Positions 25,094 through 34,805 of a stretch of 64,000 bases of DNA are shown piece by piece. The stretch covers positions 147,667 to 211,666 of the forward strand of contig NZ_JAFBBD010000002.1 in assembly GCF_016906995.1 (NCBI RefSeq). Direction: 5' to 3'. The stretch comes from Spongiibacter marinus (lineage in GTDB: Bacteria; Pseudomonadota; Gammaproteobacteria; Pseudomonadales; Spongiibacteraceae). How positions within the stretch are numbered: position 1 is the first letter of the stretch; each line of letters begins with the position of its first letter. A model generated the notes under the pieces. It was given only the letters and a program-made list of their open reading frames with translations, was not told where the DNA came from and made no database searches. A program made the translations under genes and the position numbers.

Positions 25094-25372
25094 CACTTAT
25101 TCGTTGGCAGATGTCCTACTAATCGCAAAATTGATACCAATTAAAAAATCCTTTTATTTCATGGTTTTGGGGTTTTTGGCGGGAAGCTCTATCGGTTTTT
25201 CGCAAATTGCGACGCTAAATGCGTAGTCCCTCGCTCAAGTGGGCGGTGTTGTGAACCGAGTGGCGCTGAGGGCGGGCCTGGTCCGGCAGGCACAAAAGTG
25301 TGGAGGTCAGGTGCTTCAGTTGGGGTTAAGGCAAACCTGATTAGGCTAAAAACTCTAATGGAGGATATAGCG

Positions 25373-25840
25373 ATGAACAAGACAGGTAGAGTGTCGTCAG
25401 AAAACCATCTATTGGCGGCGGTGGTCGTATTGTTGGTCGGCACAATGGCATTGCCAAGCCAGGCGCGTGCCGACAATGCTGAGGTTGCTGCTGCGGTGTT
25501 GCTGGGTGCCGCAGTGGTTTACGCCGCGCACGATAGCGACGCCAGATATGTGCACCGTCACCATGCACATTGTGGTCACCGGGTGGCGAAGCACCCTAAT
25601 TACCGGCGCGGTTATCAGCATGCCTATCGATCCGGCTATCGAGATGGCTACGATGATGGCGCTTACGATTACAGCCGCCCCCACTATGGCAAACACCATC
25701 ACAAACGCGACTATTGGCGTCACCACAGCAGCCGCTACGACCGGCACTATCACAAGGGCGGCCACCGTCCCCACAAAAACCACCGGGTTCATGGTAAGGG
25801 CAATGACTGGAACACGCGGGTGATTATTCGCGAATACTAA
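25373..25840 (+). CDS. Small exported His/Tyr-rich protein
   Basis: 155 residues from the ATG at 25373, which has a perfect GGAGGA ribosome site; the frame upstream of it lacks coding character. A signal peptide ends near Ala-Arg-Ala-Asp (about residue 33), then an Ala/Val-rich helix and a strongly basic, His- and Tyr-rich C-terminal half with repeated Tyr-Arg-x-Gly-Tyr and His-His pairs. The composition could bind metal ions or polyanions, but no family is recognised. It is probably monocistronic, ending before a strong hairpin at 25884. Confidence 0.7.
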   Translation: MNKTGRVSSENHLLAAVVVLLVGTMALPSQARADNAEVAAAVLLGAAVVYAAHDSDARYVHRHHAHCGHRVAKHPNYRRGYQHAYRSGYRDGYDDGAYDYSRPHYGKHHHKRDYWRHHSSRYDRHYHKGGHRPHKNHRVHGKGNDWNTRVIIREY

Positions 25841-25883
25841 TGCGCCTTTGCTGCCATGTGTGACGGCGCTTGCGGCTTGGCGG

Positions 25884-25949
25884 GCGGCCTGCCAGACAGC
25901 TGCTAGACTCAGGTTGAGCGGCGTGTCTGGCAGGCCGCTTTGCTTTTTT
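25884..25949 (+). terminator. 15-bp hairpin with T run upstream of NAD-GDH gene
   Basis: Arms 25884-25898 and 25924-25938 are perfectly complementary over 15 bp with a 25-nt loop, followed by TTTGCTTTTTT. It ends the His-rich gene 44 bp after its stop, but it also lies only 19 bp before the glutamate dehydrogenase ATG, so that gene's promoter must lie upstream of or inside it. An attenuator role is possible. Confidence 0.75.
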
Positions 25950-25968
25950 GCAGAGTGAGACCGTTGAT

Positions 25969-28900
25969 ATGACTAACCTGAACATTAGGCAGCAATTACT
26001 CAAGCGTATCGCAACGGTTGCGGATAAACAGCTGGATGGGAGTGACGCGAAGGTTTTTCGTCAGTTTCTCGATCAGGTGGTACATGTTCACCCTGACGAG
26101 AGCCAGCTGAGTTGGGAAGCTGATGCTAACTTCGGTTTGTTATATGGCTTGTATGACTTTGTCTCCCAGCGCGCTGAATCGGAGTCATTGGTCAAAGTCT
26201 TTAATCCGGACCTGGAAAGCGACGGTTGGTTAAGTAAGCACACCGTAATCTACTACTGCCAGCCCGATCGCCCATTTCTCGTTGATTCTCTGCGTATCGC
26301 GTTGAATAACTCCAACCTAAATGTGCACGTGTTTGAGAGCAACTTAATGTGGGTTGAACGCAGCCCTGAGGGAATATTGGAGTCGCTCTCGACGAGTCGC
26401 AATAGTGACGCCTGTTGCGAAAGTGTCGGCTATGTATTGATAGACACCTGCAGTGATCAGAGCGTGCTTCATGCATTGACTTCCGATCTGCGCACCGCCA
26501 GTGACGACGTTGAGCGAGTTGTCGAGCACTTCCCGGCGATGCTTGAGCGTTTGCAGGCCTGTATCGACGAAAGTGAGCGAACCTTTGGGGAGGATAACGA
26601 AGAGGCCGTGTTTCTGCGTTGGCTGCGCGATGGCAATTTCACGTTTTTGGGGATGTCGGACTTTCTTCTCTCCAGCCAAAATGATCAACCCTACATTGCC
26701 GAGGTACCGGATAATCAGTTGGGCCTAATGGGTAAGCGCGCGCCACTGCCCGCTGTTGCCTTGACTGAATTGTGCCAGGGCTTTGCCGACTTCTACGCCC
26801 AGCGATCGGCATTGGCGTTTACGAAAACCTCGCAAAAATCGACGGTACACCGCCACGTTTACGCCGACTATATCGTGATAAAACGTTTCAATGAGCAGGG
26901 CCAGGCGGTTGGTGAGACAAGGGTGCTCGGCCTGTATACCGCTGGTATGTACTACCACAGTGTCGAGCGAATACCGCTACTGCGCAGCAAGGCGCAATGG
27001 TTGCGACACCACTCCCAGCTTGATGGCGCCAGCCACAATGGCAAAACCTTCGCGCTGATCATTGAGCGCCACCCCAGAGACGAGCTCATTCAGGCTGAGC
27101 AAAGCGACCTGCTCGACGCGCTCCTGGCAATTTGGAAAATTTACGAGCGGCGCGCAGTGAAATTGGTGCTGCGCGTTGATCGCTTTGAAAAATTCGTGAG
27201 CTGCATCGTTTACTTGCCGCGCGAAGCGGTGAAGATGGAAAAGGACATCGAACGACTGCTTGGGCAAGCCATTGGCAGTAGCGATTGTGAGTTGTCCACG
27301 CAGTTTCTTTCGGAATCGGTGCTGGCGCGCATGCAGTTGGTTTTCCGCATTCACGATCAGCAATTTCGTCAGCTTGATCGCGGAGCCCTGGAAACTGAGA
27401 TTATTGAATTGTGCCGGGACTGGCGGCAGCGCTTTACCGAGCTGTGTATTGAGCGCCATGGCGAGGAAACCGGTCGCTCGTTAGCCCTGCAATACCAGCA
27501 GGCATTTTCTGCGGCTTATCGGGATCGTTTTTCGCCGCTGCTGGCGGTGAATGATATTGAGCTCTGTCGGCGCCTTACAGACAGCAGTGATATCAGCATC
27601 AGCCTTTTTCATCAGGCCGGCAGTGACGATAATCGCTTGCGCTTAAAGCTGTTTCATCGCGAAGAATCGCTGCAGCTATCAGATATATTGCCGATGTTGG
27701 AAAAAATGGGCTCGCGGGTATTGGTGGAGCACCCGTATCAAATTTGCCCCGACGGTGAAAGCGATATCTGGATGCACGACTTCGTGTTGGAGCACGACCT
27801 GGGCGGCGGTAGGAAACTTAATCTGGAGTCAGTGCGCGACAGCTACGAAGACGCTTTGCGCGCGATCTGGCAGGGCAAGGCCGAGAATGACAGCTTCAAT
27901 CGTCTAGTCATTGGCGCCAGATTGGACTGGCGTTCTGTGGCGCTGATTCGCGCCTATGCGCGCTACATCAAGCAGCTCGGCTCACTGTTGAGCTTGGACT
28001 TTATCGCCTCGGTATTGAGCAGTAATGTCGATATTACTCGGGATTTAATGGCCTTGTTTCGCTGCCTGTTTGACCCGAGGCGCGGCGCGCAAAAAAGCAG
28101 TGAAGAGCGCGAAAATAAGCTACGAGACGGCATTCTTCATGCGCTGGATGAAGTGCAAAACCTCAATGAGGACCAGGTGCTGCGGCAATACCTTGAGTGT
28201 ATCGACGCCACGCTGCGGTGTAACTTCTTTCAACAGGATGACGCGCTGCAATACCGCGATTGTATTGCGTTGAAGATCAGCACCCGCGATCTTAGTTTTG
28301 CGCCAGCACCTCGCCCTGAGTACGAGATATTTGTGTTTTCGCCGCGTGTGGAAGGCGTTCATCTGCGGGGCGGCAAAGTTGCGCGCGGTGGCATACGCTG
28401 GTCTGACCGTCTGGAGGACTACCGCACCGAAATCCTGGGGCTGGTAAAAGCGCAGCAGGTGAAAAATGCCGTCATAGTTCCCACCGGTGCTAAAGGGGGC
28501 TTTGTCGCCCGACGCTCGGCGCAGCTTGAGTCGCGAGAGGAGCTGTTTTCCGAGGGCGTGGCCTGCTACAAATTGTTTATTGGCAGCCTGTTGGATATTA
28601 CCGATAACCGCGAGGGTGATCGTGTGGTGCCGCCCGAGTCTGTCGTTTGCCGCGATGACGACGACCCCTACTTGGTGGTTGCGGCGGATAAGGGCACGGC
28701 GAGTTTTTCCGATATTGCCAATGATATTGCCCTCAGTCGCGGCTTTTGGCTGGGCGATGCTTTTGCCTCCGGGGGCAGTAACGGCTACGACCACAAAGCG
28801 ATGGGAATTACCGCCAAGGGTGCTTGGGTCGCGGTGCAGCGGCACTTCCGTGAGCTCGGCATCGATGTGCAGCGCGATCCCGTGACGGTGATCGGTATCG

Positions 28901-30834
28901 GCGATATGGGCGGGGATGTATTTGGTAACGGCATGTTGTTGTCCAAGTCGCTGAAGGTGGTTGCCGCCTTCAACCACCTGCATATTTTTATTGACCCAGC
29001 GCCCGATGCAGAAGCTTCATGGCAGGAGCGCAAACGCCTATTTGAGCGGCCTCGGTCGAGTTGGGCCGACTACAGTACCGAATTGATCTCGACGGGCGGT
29101 GGCGTCTTCTCGCGCAGCGCCAAGCAGGTGCCATTGTCGCCGGAAATGCAGCAGCTGCTAGCCTGTGACGACGCCGCACTCACTCCCACGCAACTGATTC
29201 GCCGCCTGCTGCAGGCCAAGGTAGACCTGATTTGGAACGGCGGCATTGGCACCTATGTTAAAGCCGCGGAAGAAAGTCATGCCGATGTTGGTGATCGCGC
29301 CAATGACCCGTTGCGGATAAATGGCAGCGAGCTGCGTTGCCGGGTATTTGGTGAGGGCGGAAATCTCGGCGTTACCCAGCTCGGGCGTTTGGAGTTTTGC
29401 CGCAATGGCGGTATTTGTAATACCGACTTTATCGATAACGCTGCTGGTGTGGATTGTTCCGATCACGAAGTAAATATAAAGATTCTGCTCAATGCACAGC
29501 TCGAGTCTGAGGACTTAACATCCAAGCAGCGCAATCAGCTGCTTGCCGATATGACGGATGATGTGGCGTCCTTGGTGTTGCATAACAACTACCGTCAGAC
29601 CCTGGCAATCAGCCTGGCAAGCTATAGCCGAGACAAGCACCACCACGACTACCTTCGCTTTGTTGAGCACCTGGAAGAGACGGGGGCGCTGAATCGAGAG
29701 TTGGAGTTTTTGCCTGATAACGAGCGTATTAACGAGCTGCACAGCGAGGGGAAAAGCTGGACGCGACCGGAACTAGCGCTGCTGGTTTCCTACGCCAAAG
29801 TTGAGCTTAAGGAACAGTTGATGGCGCTGGCGGATACCGACGACCCCTGGTTGCTTGAGCGTGTATACAGGGCCTTCCCTCAGCGTCTTCGTCGCGACTA
29901 TGCCTCACAGATTCGCGACCACCGTCTGGCCAGGGAAATCATTGCCACGCAGTTGGCCAATGAGCTGGTGAACATCATGGGCTTTCGCTACATCCATCGT
30001 CAGGAAATCTCCCTGGGGGCAACAGCAGTAGAGACAGCCTGTGCGTTTGTCACCGTCGTCGAGTTATTTGGTATTGAAGGGCTGTGGCGCCGCGTAGAAG
30101 CGTTGGATCAAGGTGTCGATAGCACCGTGCAGTACGCCTTGTTTCACCAGATTATGCGTCTTGGGCGACGCAGCACGCGCTGGTTTTTGCGAAATATCCA
30201 CCATATACAGCCGTCGCGATTGATTGAAAAAATGCAGCCGGGCTTCGCCGCGCTCATGCCGTGCGTGGTGGAGAATCTGCGCGGTGTATGGGCAGAGGAA
30301 TACCGCAGCAGAAGCGCGCGCTGGATAGATGCCGGGGTGCCGGAAGAATTGGCGACCACGATTGCGGCATTTGATGCCTATTTTATGCTGCCAGGCTGCG
30401 TGGATGCCGCCTTGGAAGTTAATTGCCCGGCGGAGCGTTTCAGCAAGTTGCAGTTCGCTCTGCTAGAAACCTTGCAAATGGATTGGGCGCTGCAGGTGCT
30501 AATTTCCTGGCAGCCGGGTGGGCGTTGGCAGGACCTGGCGCGGGAGTCCTATGTGGATAGCCTGGAGTCATTGTTGCGCCAGCTAAGCATTGGCCTGTTG
30601 AGCGACGCGCAACGGAGTTTGTCTGACATACTCGATAGCTGGCAAACTGACAATCAGTCGCGCTTGAGCCGTTACAATACCATCATCGACAGTGTCAGAA
30701 TTGCCGCGGCCGAGGATTTGTCGGTGTTCACTGTGGTGTTGCGAGAGCTTCAGGATCTGGTTGACGCGTCGTTGGCTCAACTGCCCGATTCGTCGCTGCC
30801 ACACGCCACTGGTGAAGTCGGTGAGACGTCATAA
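25969..30834 (+). CDS. NAD-specific glutamate dehydrogenase, large (GDH-180) type
   Basis: 1621 residues from the ATG at 25969; the frame opens 7 codons earlier at a TTG inside the terminator-like T run. Family-wide layout: N-terminal ACT-like regulatory regions, then the catalytic core with Gly-Gly-Lys-Val-Ala-Arg-Gly-Gly-Ile-Arg-Trp-Ser-Asp-Arg (about 805), the substrate lysine loop Pro-Thr-Gly-Ala-Lys-Gly-Gly-Phe at about 843, and the NAD-binding Gly-Ile-Gly-Asp-Met-Gly-Gly-Asp-Val-Phe-Gly-Asn-Gly at about 980. These very large enzymes deaminate glutamate to 2-oxoglutarate and ammonia in catabolism and are allosterically controlled, often by aspartate or arginine. The dehydrogenase gene 42 bp downstream may be co-transcribed. 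Confidence 0.93.
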   Translation: MTNLNIRQQLLKRIATVADKQLDGSDAKVFRQFLDQVVHVHPDESQLSWEADANFGLLYGLYDFVSQRAESESLVKVFNPDLESDGWLSKHTVIYYCQPDRPFLVDSLRIALNNSNLNVHVFESNLMWVERSPEGILESLSTSRNSDACCESVGYVLIDTCSDQSVLHALTSDLRTASDDVERVVEHFPAMLERLQACIDESERTFGEDNEEAVFLRWLRDGNFTFLGMSDFLLSSQNDQPYIAEVPDNQLGLMGKRAPLPAVALTELCQGFADFYAQRSALAFTKTSQKSTVHRHVYADYIVIKRFNEQGQAVGETRVLGLYTAGMYYHSVERIPLLRSKAQWLRHHSQLDGASHNGKTFALIIERHPRDELIQAEQSDLLDALLAIWKIYERRAVKLVLRVDRFEKFVSCIVYLPREAVKMEKDIERLLGQAIGSSDCELSTQFLSESVLARMQLVFRIHDQQFRQLDRGALETEIIELCRDWRQRFTELCIERHGEETGRSLALQYQQAFSAAYRDRFSPLLAVNDIELCRRLTDSSDISISLFHQAGSDDNRLRLKLFHREESLQLSDILPMLEKMGSRVLVEHPYQICPDGESDIWMHDFVLEHDLGGGRKLNLESVRDSYEDALRAIWQGKAENDSFNRLVIGARLDWRSVALIRAYARYIKQLGSLLSLDFIASVLSSNVDITRDLMALFRCLFDPRRGAQKSSEERENKLRDGILHALDEVQNLNEDQVLRQYLECIDATLRCNFFQQDDALQYRDCIALKISTRDLSFAPAPRPEYEIFVFSPRVEGVHLRGGKVARGGIRWSDRLEDYRTEILGLVKAQQVKNAVIVPTGAKGGFVARRSAQLESREELFSEGVACYKLFIGSLLDITDNREGDRVVPPESVVCRDDDDPYLVVAADKGTASFSDIANDIALSRGFWLGDAFASGGSNGYDHKAMGITAKGAWVAVQRHFRELGIDVQRDPVTVIGIGDMGGDVFGNGMLLSKSLKVVAAFNHLHIFIDPAPDAEASWQERKRLFERPRSSWADYSTELISTGGGVFSRSAKQVPLSPEMQQLLACDDAALTPTQLIRRLLQAKVDLIWNGGIGTYVKAAEESHADVGDRANDPLRINGSELRCRVFGEGGNLGVTQLGRLEFCRNGGICNTDFIDNAAGVDCSDHEVNIKILLNAQLESEDLTSKQRNQLLADMTDDVASLVLHNNYRQTLAISLASYSRDKHHHDYLRFVEHLEETGALNRELEFLPDNERINELHSEGKSWTRPELALLVSYAKVELKEQLMALADTDDPWLLERVYRAFPQRLRRDYASQIRDHRLAREIIATQLANELVNIMGFRYIHRQEISLGATAVETACAFVTVVELFGIEGLWRRVEALDQGVDSTVQYALFHQIMRLGRRSTRWFLRNIHHIQPSRLIEKMQPGFAALMPCVVENLRGVWAEEYRSRSARWIDAGVPEELATTIAAFDAYFMLPGCVDAALEVNCPAERFSKLQFALLETLQMDWALQVLISWQPGGRWQDLARESYVDSLESLLRQLSIGLLSDAQRSLSDILDSWQTDNQSRLSRYNTIIDSVRIAAAEDLSVFTVVLRELQDLVDASLAQLPDSSLPHATGEVGETS

Positions 30835-30876
30835 GGCGCTGTTGAGCCGAAATATACACTAAGGGGAAATACACTT

Positions 30877-32364
30877 TTGAAACGCACGTTGGTCTTTGTT
30901 TTTTCTGCGCTGTTACTCTGTCTGATCCTGATTGTCGCCAGCCCGTTTGTCTTGATTCAATTTGGCTCGCCGGGTATGGCGACGGCCTCCCGGGCGCTGT
31001 TGCATGCGGCCGTTGGCTACAGCGATGCCGCGCCGATGGATGGCGGTACTGATCTGACAGTCGCGGAGGGGTATCGCGTTGATGTGTATGCCAGTGGTCT
31101 TGGAAATATTCGTTTTCTTGCCATCACCTCAGGTGGCGATCTTTTTGTCAGTCGCCCGCGCACCGGTGAAGTGCTGCGTCTTGCTGCAGACCACAATGGT
31201 GATGGCTTGCCCGACGCTCAAGAGGTCGTGCTGGCGGGGCTGACGCGTCCCCATGGTCTGGCATTGCGAGAAAATCACTTATATGTTGCCGAGTCGAATG
31301 CAATTGGTCGCGTGGCGCTGGACAGTGATGGCCGCATTCAAGGCGATTACCAACGGTTGGTGAGCGGATTTGGCGATGGCGGCAACCATTGGACAAAAAC
31401 CATAGCGTTTGGCCCAGATGGCTGGCTGTATCTTAGCTCCGGGTCCACCTGTAATGTGTGTGAAGAAAGTGACCCGCAACGCGCGACGATCATGCGCATG
31501 CAAGCGGATGGCAGTGGTCTGGAAATCTATGCGCGCGGTTTACGCAACAGTGTTGGCTTTGACTGGACGCCCTGGGATCAGCGGCTTTTTGCCACTGATA
31601 ATGGCCGCGATTTATTGGGTGACAACTTCCCGCCCTGCGAGCTGAATGAGGTGGTGCAGGGCGGCTTCTATGGTTGGCCCTACTACAATGCGGATCAGCT
31701 GGACCCGGACTTCGGTGAGAAAATTCCGCAAGGTTTGCCGCAAAACAGACCGCCTGCCCATAATTTCCCCGCGCATAATGCCCCCCTCGGTATTCGTTTT
31801 TTGCGGCACCAGGACGGGCCTTACGCGCGCTCGGCCCTTGTGGCCTTGCACGGCTCCTGGAATCGCAGTGAGCCAGATGGCTACAAAGTGGTGTCACTTC
31901 ACTGGCAGCAAGACGGCAGTATTGTCCAGCGCGACTTTTTAAGTAACTTCCTGCAGGCCGACAGCTTGCTGGGTCGCCCAGTGGATGTTGTGGAGGCGGC
32001 AAGCGGAGAGATATTTATCTCCGATGATTACAGTGGCCGGGTCTATCGTGTGCACCGCGGTGAAGCCAGTCGCGCAGCGGTTAATACCCGTGCTGAGCAC
32101 GACCAAACCGATCCACTGCGCGACTACAGTCAGCGCGATCGCGAGCGGCTTGTGGCAATGGGTGGTAGCTTATATGAACGCTATGCCTGCGCCGAGTGTC
32201 ATGAGGGTAAAGGATTGCGCCCCCTGCAAGGGTTGGCGGAGCGTTATTCTGCGCAGAGCTTGATGAGCTTTTTTATAACGCCGACACCACCGATGCCTCA
32301 GTTAAATTTAAATGAAGCGCAGCGCGAGGCGTTAATGGTGTATTTATTCGCCGCAGAGAAGTAG
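30877..32364 (+). CDS. PQQ-type (sorbosone/glucose dehydrogenase-like) beta-propeller fused to c-type cytochrome
   Basis: 495 residues with a TTG start and an AAGGGGA ribosome site. An N-terminal hydrophobic helix (about 5-28) acts as a signal or anchor. A beta-propeller spans about 55-395 with sGDH/sorbosone dehydrogenase landmarks (Pro-His-Gly-Leu-Ala, Gly-Gly-Asn-His-Trp-Thr-Lys-Thr-Ile-Ala-Phe-Gly-Pro-Asp-Gly, Ala-Arg-Gly-Leu-Arg-Asn-Ser-Val-Gly, His-Gly-Ser-Trp-Asn-Arg). The last 75 residues carry a heme c motif Cys-Ala-Glu-Cys-His and a distal Met in Pro-Pro-Met-Pro. I infer a periplasmic membrane-bound sugar or alcohol dehydrogenase passing electrons directly to its own heme. Its 3' end overlaps the convergent response regulator by 21 bp. 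Confidence 0.85.
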   Translation: MKRTLVFVFSALLLCLILIVASPFVLIQFGSPGMATASRALLHAAVGYSDAAPMDGGTDLTVAEGYRVDVYASGLGNIRFLAITSGGDLFVSRPRTGEVLRLAADHNGDGLPDAQEVVLAGLTRPHGLALRENHLYVAESNAIGRVALDSDGRIQGDYQRLVSGFGDGGNHWTKTIAFGPDGWLYLSSGSTCNVCEESDPQRATIMRMQADGSGLEIYARGLRNSVGFDWTPWDQRLFATDNGRDLLGDNFPPCELNEVVQGGFYGWPYYNADQLDPDFGEKIPQGLPQNRPPAHNFPAHNAPLGIRFLRHQDGPYARSALVALHGSWNRSEPDGYKVVSLHWQQDGSIVQRDFLSNFLQADSLLGRPVDVVEAASGEIFISDDYSGRVYRVHRGEASRAAVNTRAEHDQTDPLRDYSQRDRERLVAMGGSLYERYACAECHEGKGLRPLQGLAERYSAQSLMSFFITPTPPMPQLNLNEAQREALMVYLFAAEK

Positions 32365-32802
32365 CGGTTGCTGGCGCATCATCATGGAACGCTCCTTGTC
32401 CAAGCGTCTCAAGCCTGCCTGAATGCGAGCGCGAAGTTCTTCGCTGGCGGCAGGCTTGCAGATAAAGTCGTCGGCGCCCGCGTCCATGGCTGCGATCATG
32501 TCTGCCCGGTCTTTCCGCCCCGTCAGCATAATGAAGTAGGGTGCGCCCATTGCAGGGCTCTGACTAATGGTTTGGCAGAGCGCTAATCCAGTGATCTTGG
32601 GCATTTGCCAGTCGCAAAGCACAATGTCGATATGCTCAGTCAGTAAAATTTGCAGTGCTTTGCTGGGGTCGTTACAACACAGGGCTTCAAAGTGATGCCT
32701 CCTTAGTAAGGCCTCCATTCGGAACAGCTCTACGGGAGAGTCATCGATAATGAGTATGCGTGACGACTCAATCGGGCTGGGGTGATTCGCAATGTTACGC
32801 AT
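32344..32802 (-). CDS. Single-domain response regulator (CheY-like)
   Basis: 152 residues from the ATG at 32802, preceded by GGAG at acceptable spacing; an upstream ATG at 32877 would add 25 residues that do not resemble the family. The receiver domain has its full active site: Asp20-Asp21, phospho-acceptor Asp64 in Val-Leu-Cys-Asp-Trp-Gln-Met-Pro, Thr94 and Lys116 in Cys-Lys-Pro. No output domain follows, only about 20 residues. It probably works by protein contact. No histidine kinase is nearby, so the partner is unknown. Confidence 0.82.
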   Translation of the reverse strand: MRNIANHPSPIESSRILIIDDSPVELFRMEALLRRHHFEALCCNDPSKALQILLTEHIDIVLCDWQMPKITGLALCQTISQSPAMGAPYFIMLTGRKDRADMIAAMDAGADDFICKPAASEELRARIQAGLRRLDKERSMMMRQQPLLLCGE

Positions 32803-33021
32803 CCAAAACGCTCCGGCGCGCATATCTACTGCGCAGTGTGAATTTCCTGAGGTAATTGGTTGCAAGTTTTGCTCCATGTTTAAGTCATTGAAAATAAAGA
32901 GTATTTATTTTATTCCGTTGCCGGTTTTGTGCTTGCGTCGCAGCTTGCATAGCAGTTTGCATGGGGCGTGTTACCCTGTGCGAGCTTGGCAATCGTCGCA
33001 TAGACTTTAGTGGTATTTATT

Positions 33022-33050
33022 TTGTGATTGGCGTTATTCATGTGTAGAAT
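33022..33050 (+). promoter_or_regulatory. Sigma-70 promoter of malic enzyme gene
   Basis: TTGTGA (33022-33027) and TAGAAT (33045-33050) with the optimal 17-bp spacer; the start would be about 38 bp before the malic enzyme ATG. Confidence 0.6.
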
Positions 33051-33094
33051 GGCGCGCCGAGAAGCTGTTTATACCCCTCCGATACGAGTCCATT

Positions 33095-34789
33095 ATGAAT
33101 TCTGAGAAACCGCTGTATATCTCTTACGCAGGCCCCATGTTGTTGGAAACCCCGCTGCTAAATAAAGGCTCGGCATTTACTGAAAAGGAGCGTCGCAGCT
33201 TTAACTTGATGGGGCTGTTGCCGCCGCGCTACGAAAATATCGACGAGCAAGTCGAACGTGCCTATATGCAGTACTGCAGCTTCGATGAGCCGATCAATAA
33301 ACATATCTACCTGCGGGCGGTGCAAGACAACAATGAAACCCTGTTTTATCGCCTGCTGAATGATCACCTTGAAGAGATGTTGCCCATTATCTACACCCCG
33401 ACGGTAGGCGAGGCTTGCGAGCATTTTTCCGACATTTATCGCAGTGCCCGCGGCATCTTTGTCTCCTATGAAGACCGTGACTACTTGGATGACATTTTGC
33501 ACAGTGTCAGTAAGGACCGAGTAAAAGTGCTGGTGGTCACCGACGGTGAGCGCGTGTTGGGTCTGGGCGACCAGGGCATTGGGGGAATGGGTATTCCCAT
33601 AGGCAAACTATCTTTGTATACCGCCTGCGGTGGAATTAGCCCCGCGTACACATTGCCGGTTGTGTTGGATGTGGGCACGAATAATCAAACATTGCTCGAC
33701 GACCCCATGTATATGGGTATGCGTCACCCGCGTATTGAAAAGGATGAGTACAACGCCTTTGTCGACCAGTTTATCGACGCGGCGCAACAGCGCTGGCCAG
33801 GTGTGCTGATTCAGTTTGAAGATTTTGCTCAGCCCAATGCCATGCCGATTTTACAGCGGCATAAAGAGCGTGTTTGTTGCTTTAACGATGATATTCAGGG
33901 AACTGCTGCAGTGACCCTGGGGACGGTACTTTCCGCGTGTAAGCGCAAGGGCGAACGGCTGCGGGATCAGAATATCGTGTTCGTCGGTGCGGGGTCGGCG
34001 GGTTGTGGCATTGCCGAGCAATTGATTCGTGCAATGGTGGAGGAGGGCTTGAGCGACGCCGAAGCTCGCGCCCAACTCTACATGATCGACCGCTTTGGCT
34101 TACTTATGCAGCGCATGGACGGGCTGTTGGATTTTCAGGCGGCGCTGGCTCAGCCCGAATCGGCGGTATCGGCCTGGCAGTATGATGGCGACTATCCCAG
34201 CCTGTTGGATGTCGTGAGTAATATCGATGTAGGTGTGCTGATAGGTGTTTCCGGCAAGCCTGGTCTGTTTACCGAAGAGGCAATTCGCCGTCTGCACCAG
34301 CGTTGTGAGCGGCCCATCATCCTGCCATTAAGTAACCCATCAAAGCATGTTGAGGCGCGGCCGCAGCAGATTCTTGAATGGACCGATGGGCAGGCTATCG
34401 TCGCCACCGGCAGCCCGTTCTCAGCGGTGGAATACGCGCAGCAGCGCTACGAGATTTCGCAGTGCAATAACAGTTATATCTTCCCTGGAATTGGCTTGGG
34501 AGTGGTGGCCAGTCGCGCCAGCCGCGTCAGCGACGAAATGTTAATGGCCGCCAGTCGTTGCCTCGCCGAGGCCGCTAGCCAGTATCACGATAAACGTAAT
34601 AGGGTGCTGCCGCCGCTAACCGAGCTCGCTGAGTTGAGTCGTGCCATCGCCTTTGCCGTTGCCAAAGTGGCTCAGGCGCAGGGCCTGGCCCGCGAGCGCA
34701 GTGACGAAGAGTTACGCGCAGATATAGAGCGCAACTTCTGGACACCGAGTTACCGAGAATACCGGCGCATCGCAGCGAGAGCGCGTTGA
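33095..34789 (+). CDS. maeA: NAD-dependent malic enzyme
   Basis: 564 residues, the normal size of the large bacterial/eukaryotic-type malic enzymes. Landmarks: Tyr-Thr-Pro-Thr-Val-Gly-Glu-Ala-Cys at about 106-114, [17 protein letters not shown] at about 152-168 with the catalytic Lys, the metal-binding Glu-Asp-Phe at about 242-244, Phe-Asn-Asp-Asp-Ile-Gln-Gly-Thr at about 263-270, and the NAD site Gly-Ala-Gly-Ser-Ala-Gly-Cys-Gly. It oxidatively decarboxylates malate to pyruvate, linking the TCA cycle to gluconeogenesis during growth on acids or hydrocarbons. Monocistronic, with a good promoter upstream. Confidence 0.93.
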   Translation: MNSEKPLYISYAGPMLLETPLLNKGSAFTEKERRSFNLMGLLPPRYENIDEQVERAYMQYCSFDEPINKHIYLRAVQDNNETLFYRLLNDHLEEMLPIIYTPTVGEACEHFSDIYRSARGIFVSYEDRDYLDDILHSVSKDRVKVLVVTDGERVLGLGDQGIGGMGIPIGKLSLYTACGGISPAYTLPVVLDVGTNNQTLLDDPMYMGMRHPRIEKDEYNAFVDQFIDAAQQRWPGVLIQFEDFAQPNAMPILQRHKERVCCFNDDIQGTAAVTLGTVLSACKRKGERLRDQNIVFVGAGSAGCGIAEQLIRAMVEEGLSDAEARAQLYMIDRFGLLMQRMDGLLDFQAALAQPESAVSAWQYDGDYPSLLDVVSNIDVGVLIGVSGKPGLFTEEAIRRLHQRCERPIILPLSNPSKHVEARPQQILEWTDGQAIVATGSPFSAVEYAQQRYEISQCNNSYIFPGIGLGVVASRASRVSDEMLMAASRCLAEAASQYHDKRNRVLPPLTELAELSRAIAFAVAKVAQAQGLARERSDEELRADIERNFWTPSYREYRRIAARAR

Positions 34790-34805
34790 CGCCGGTGCAG
34801 GTTGG

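Noticed and set aside
28120-28983. 287-codon minus-strand open frame inside the glutamate dehydrogenase gene
   Set aside because: It lies opposite the catalytic core of a well-supported gene, has biased composition and no ribosome site; a shadow frame.
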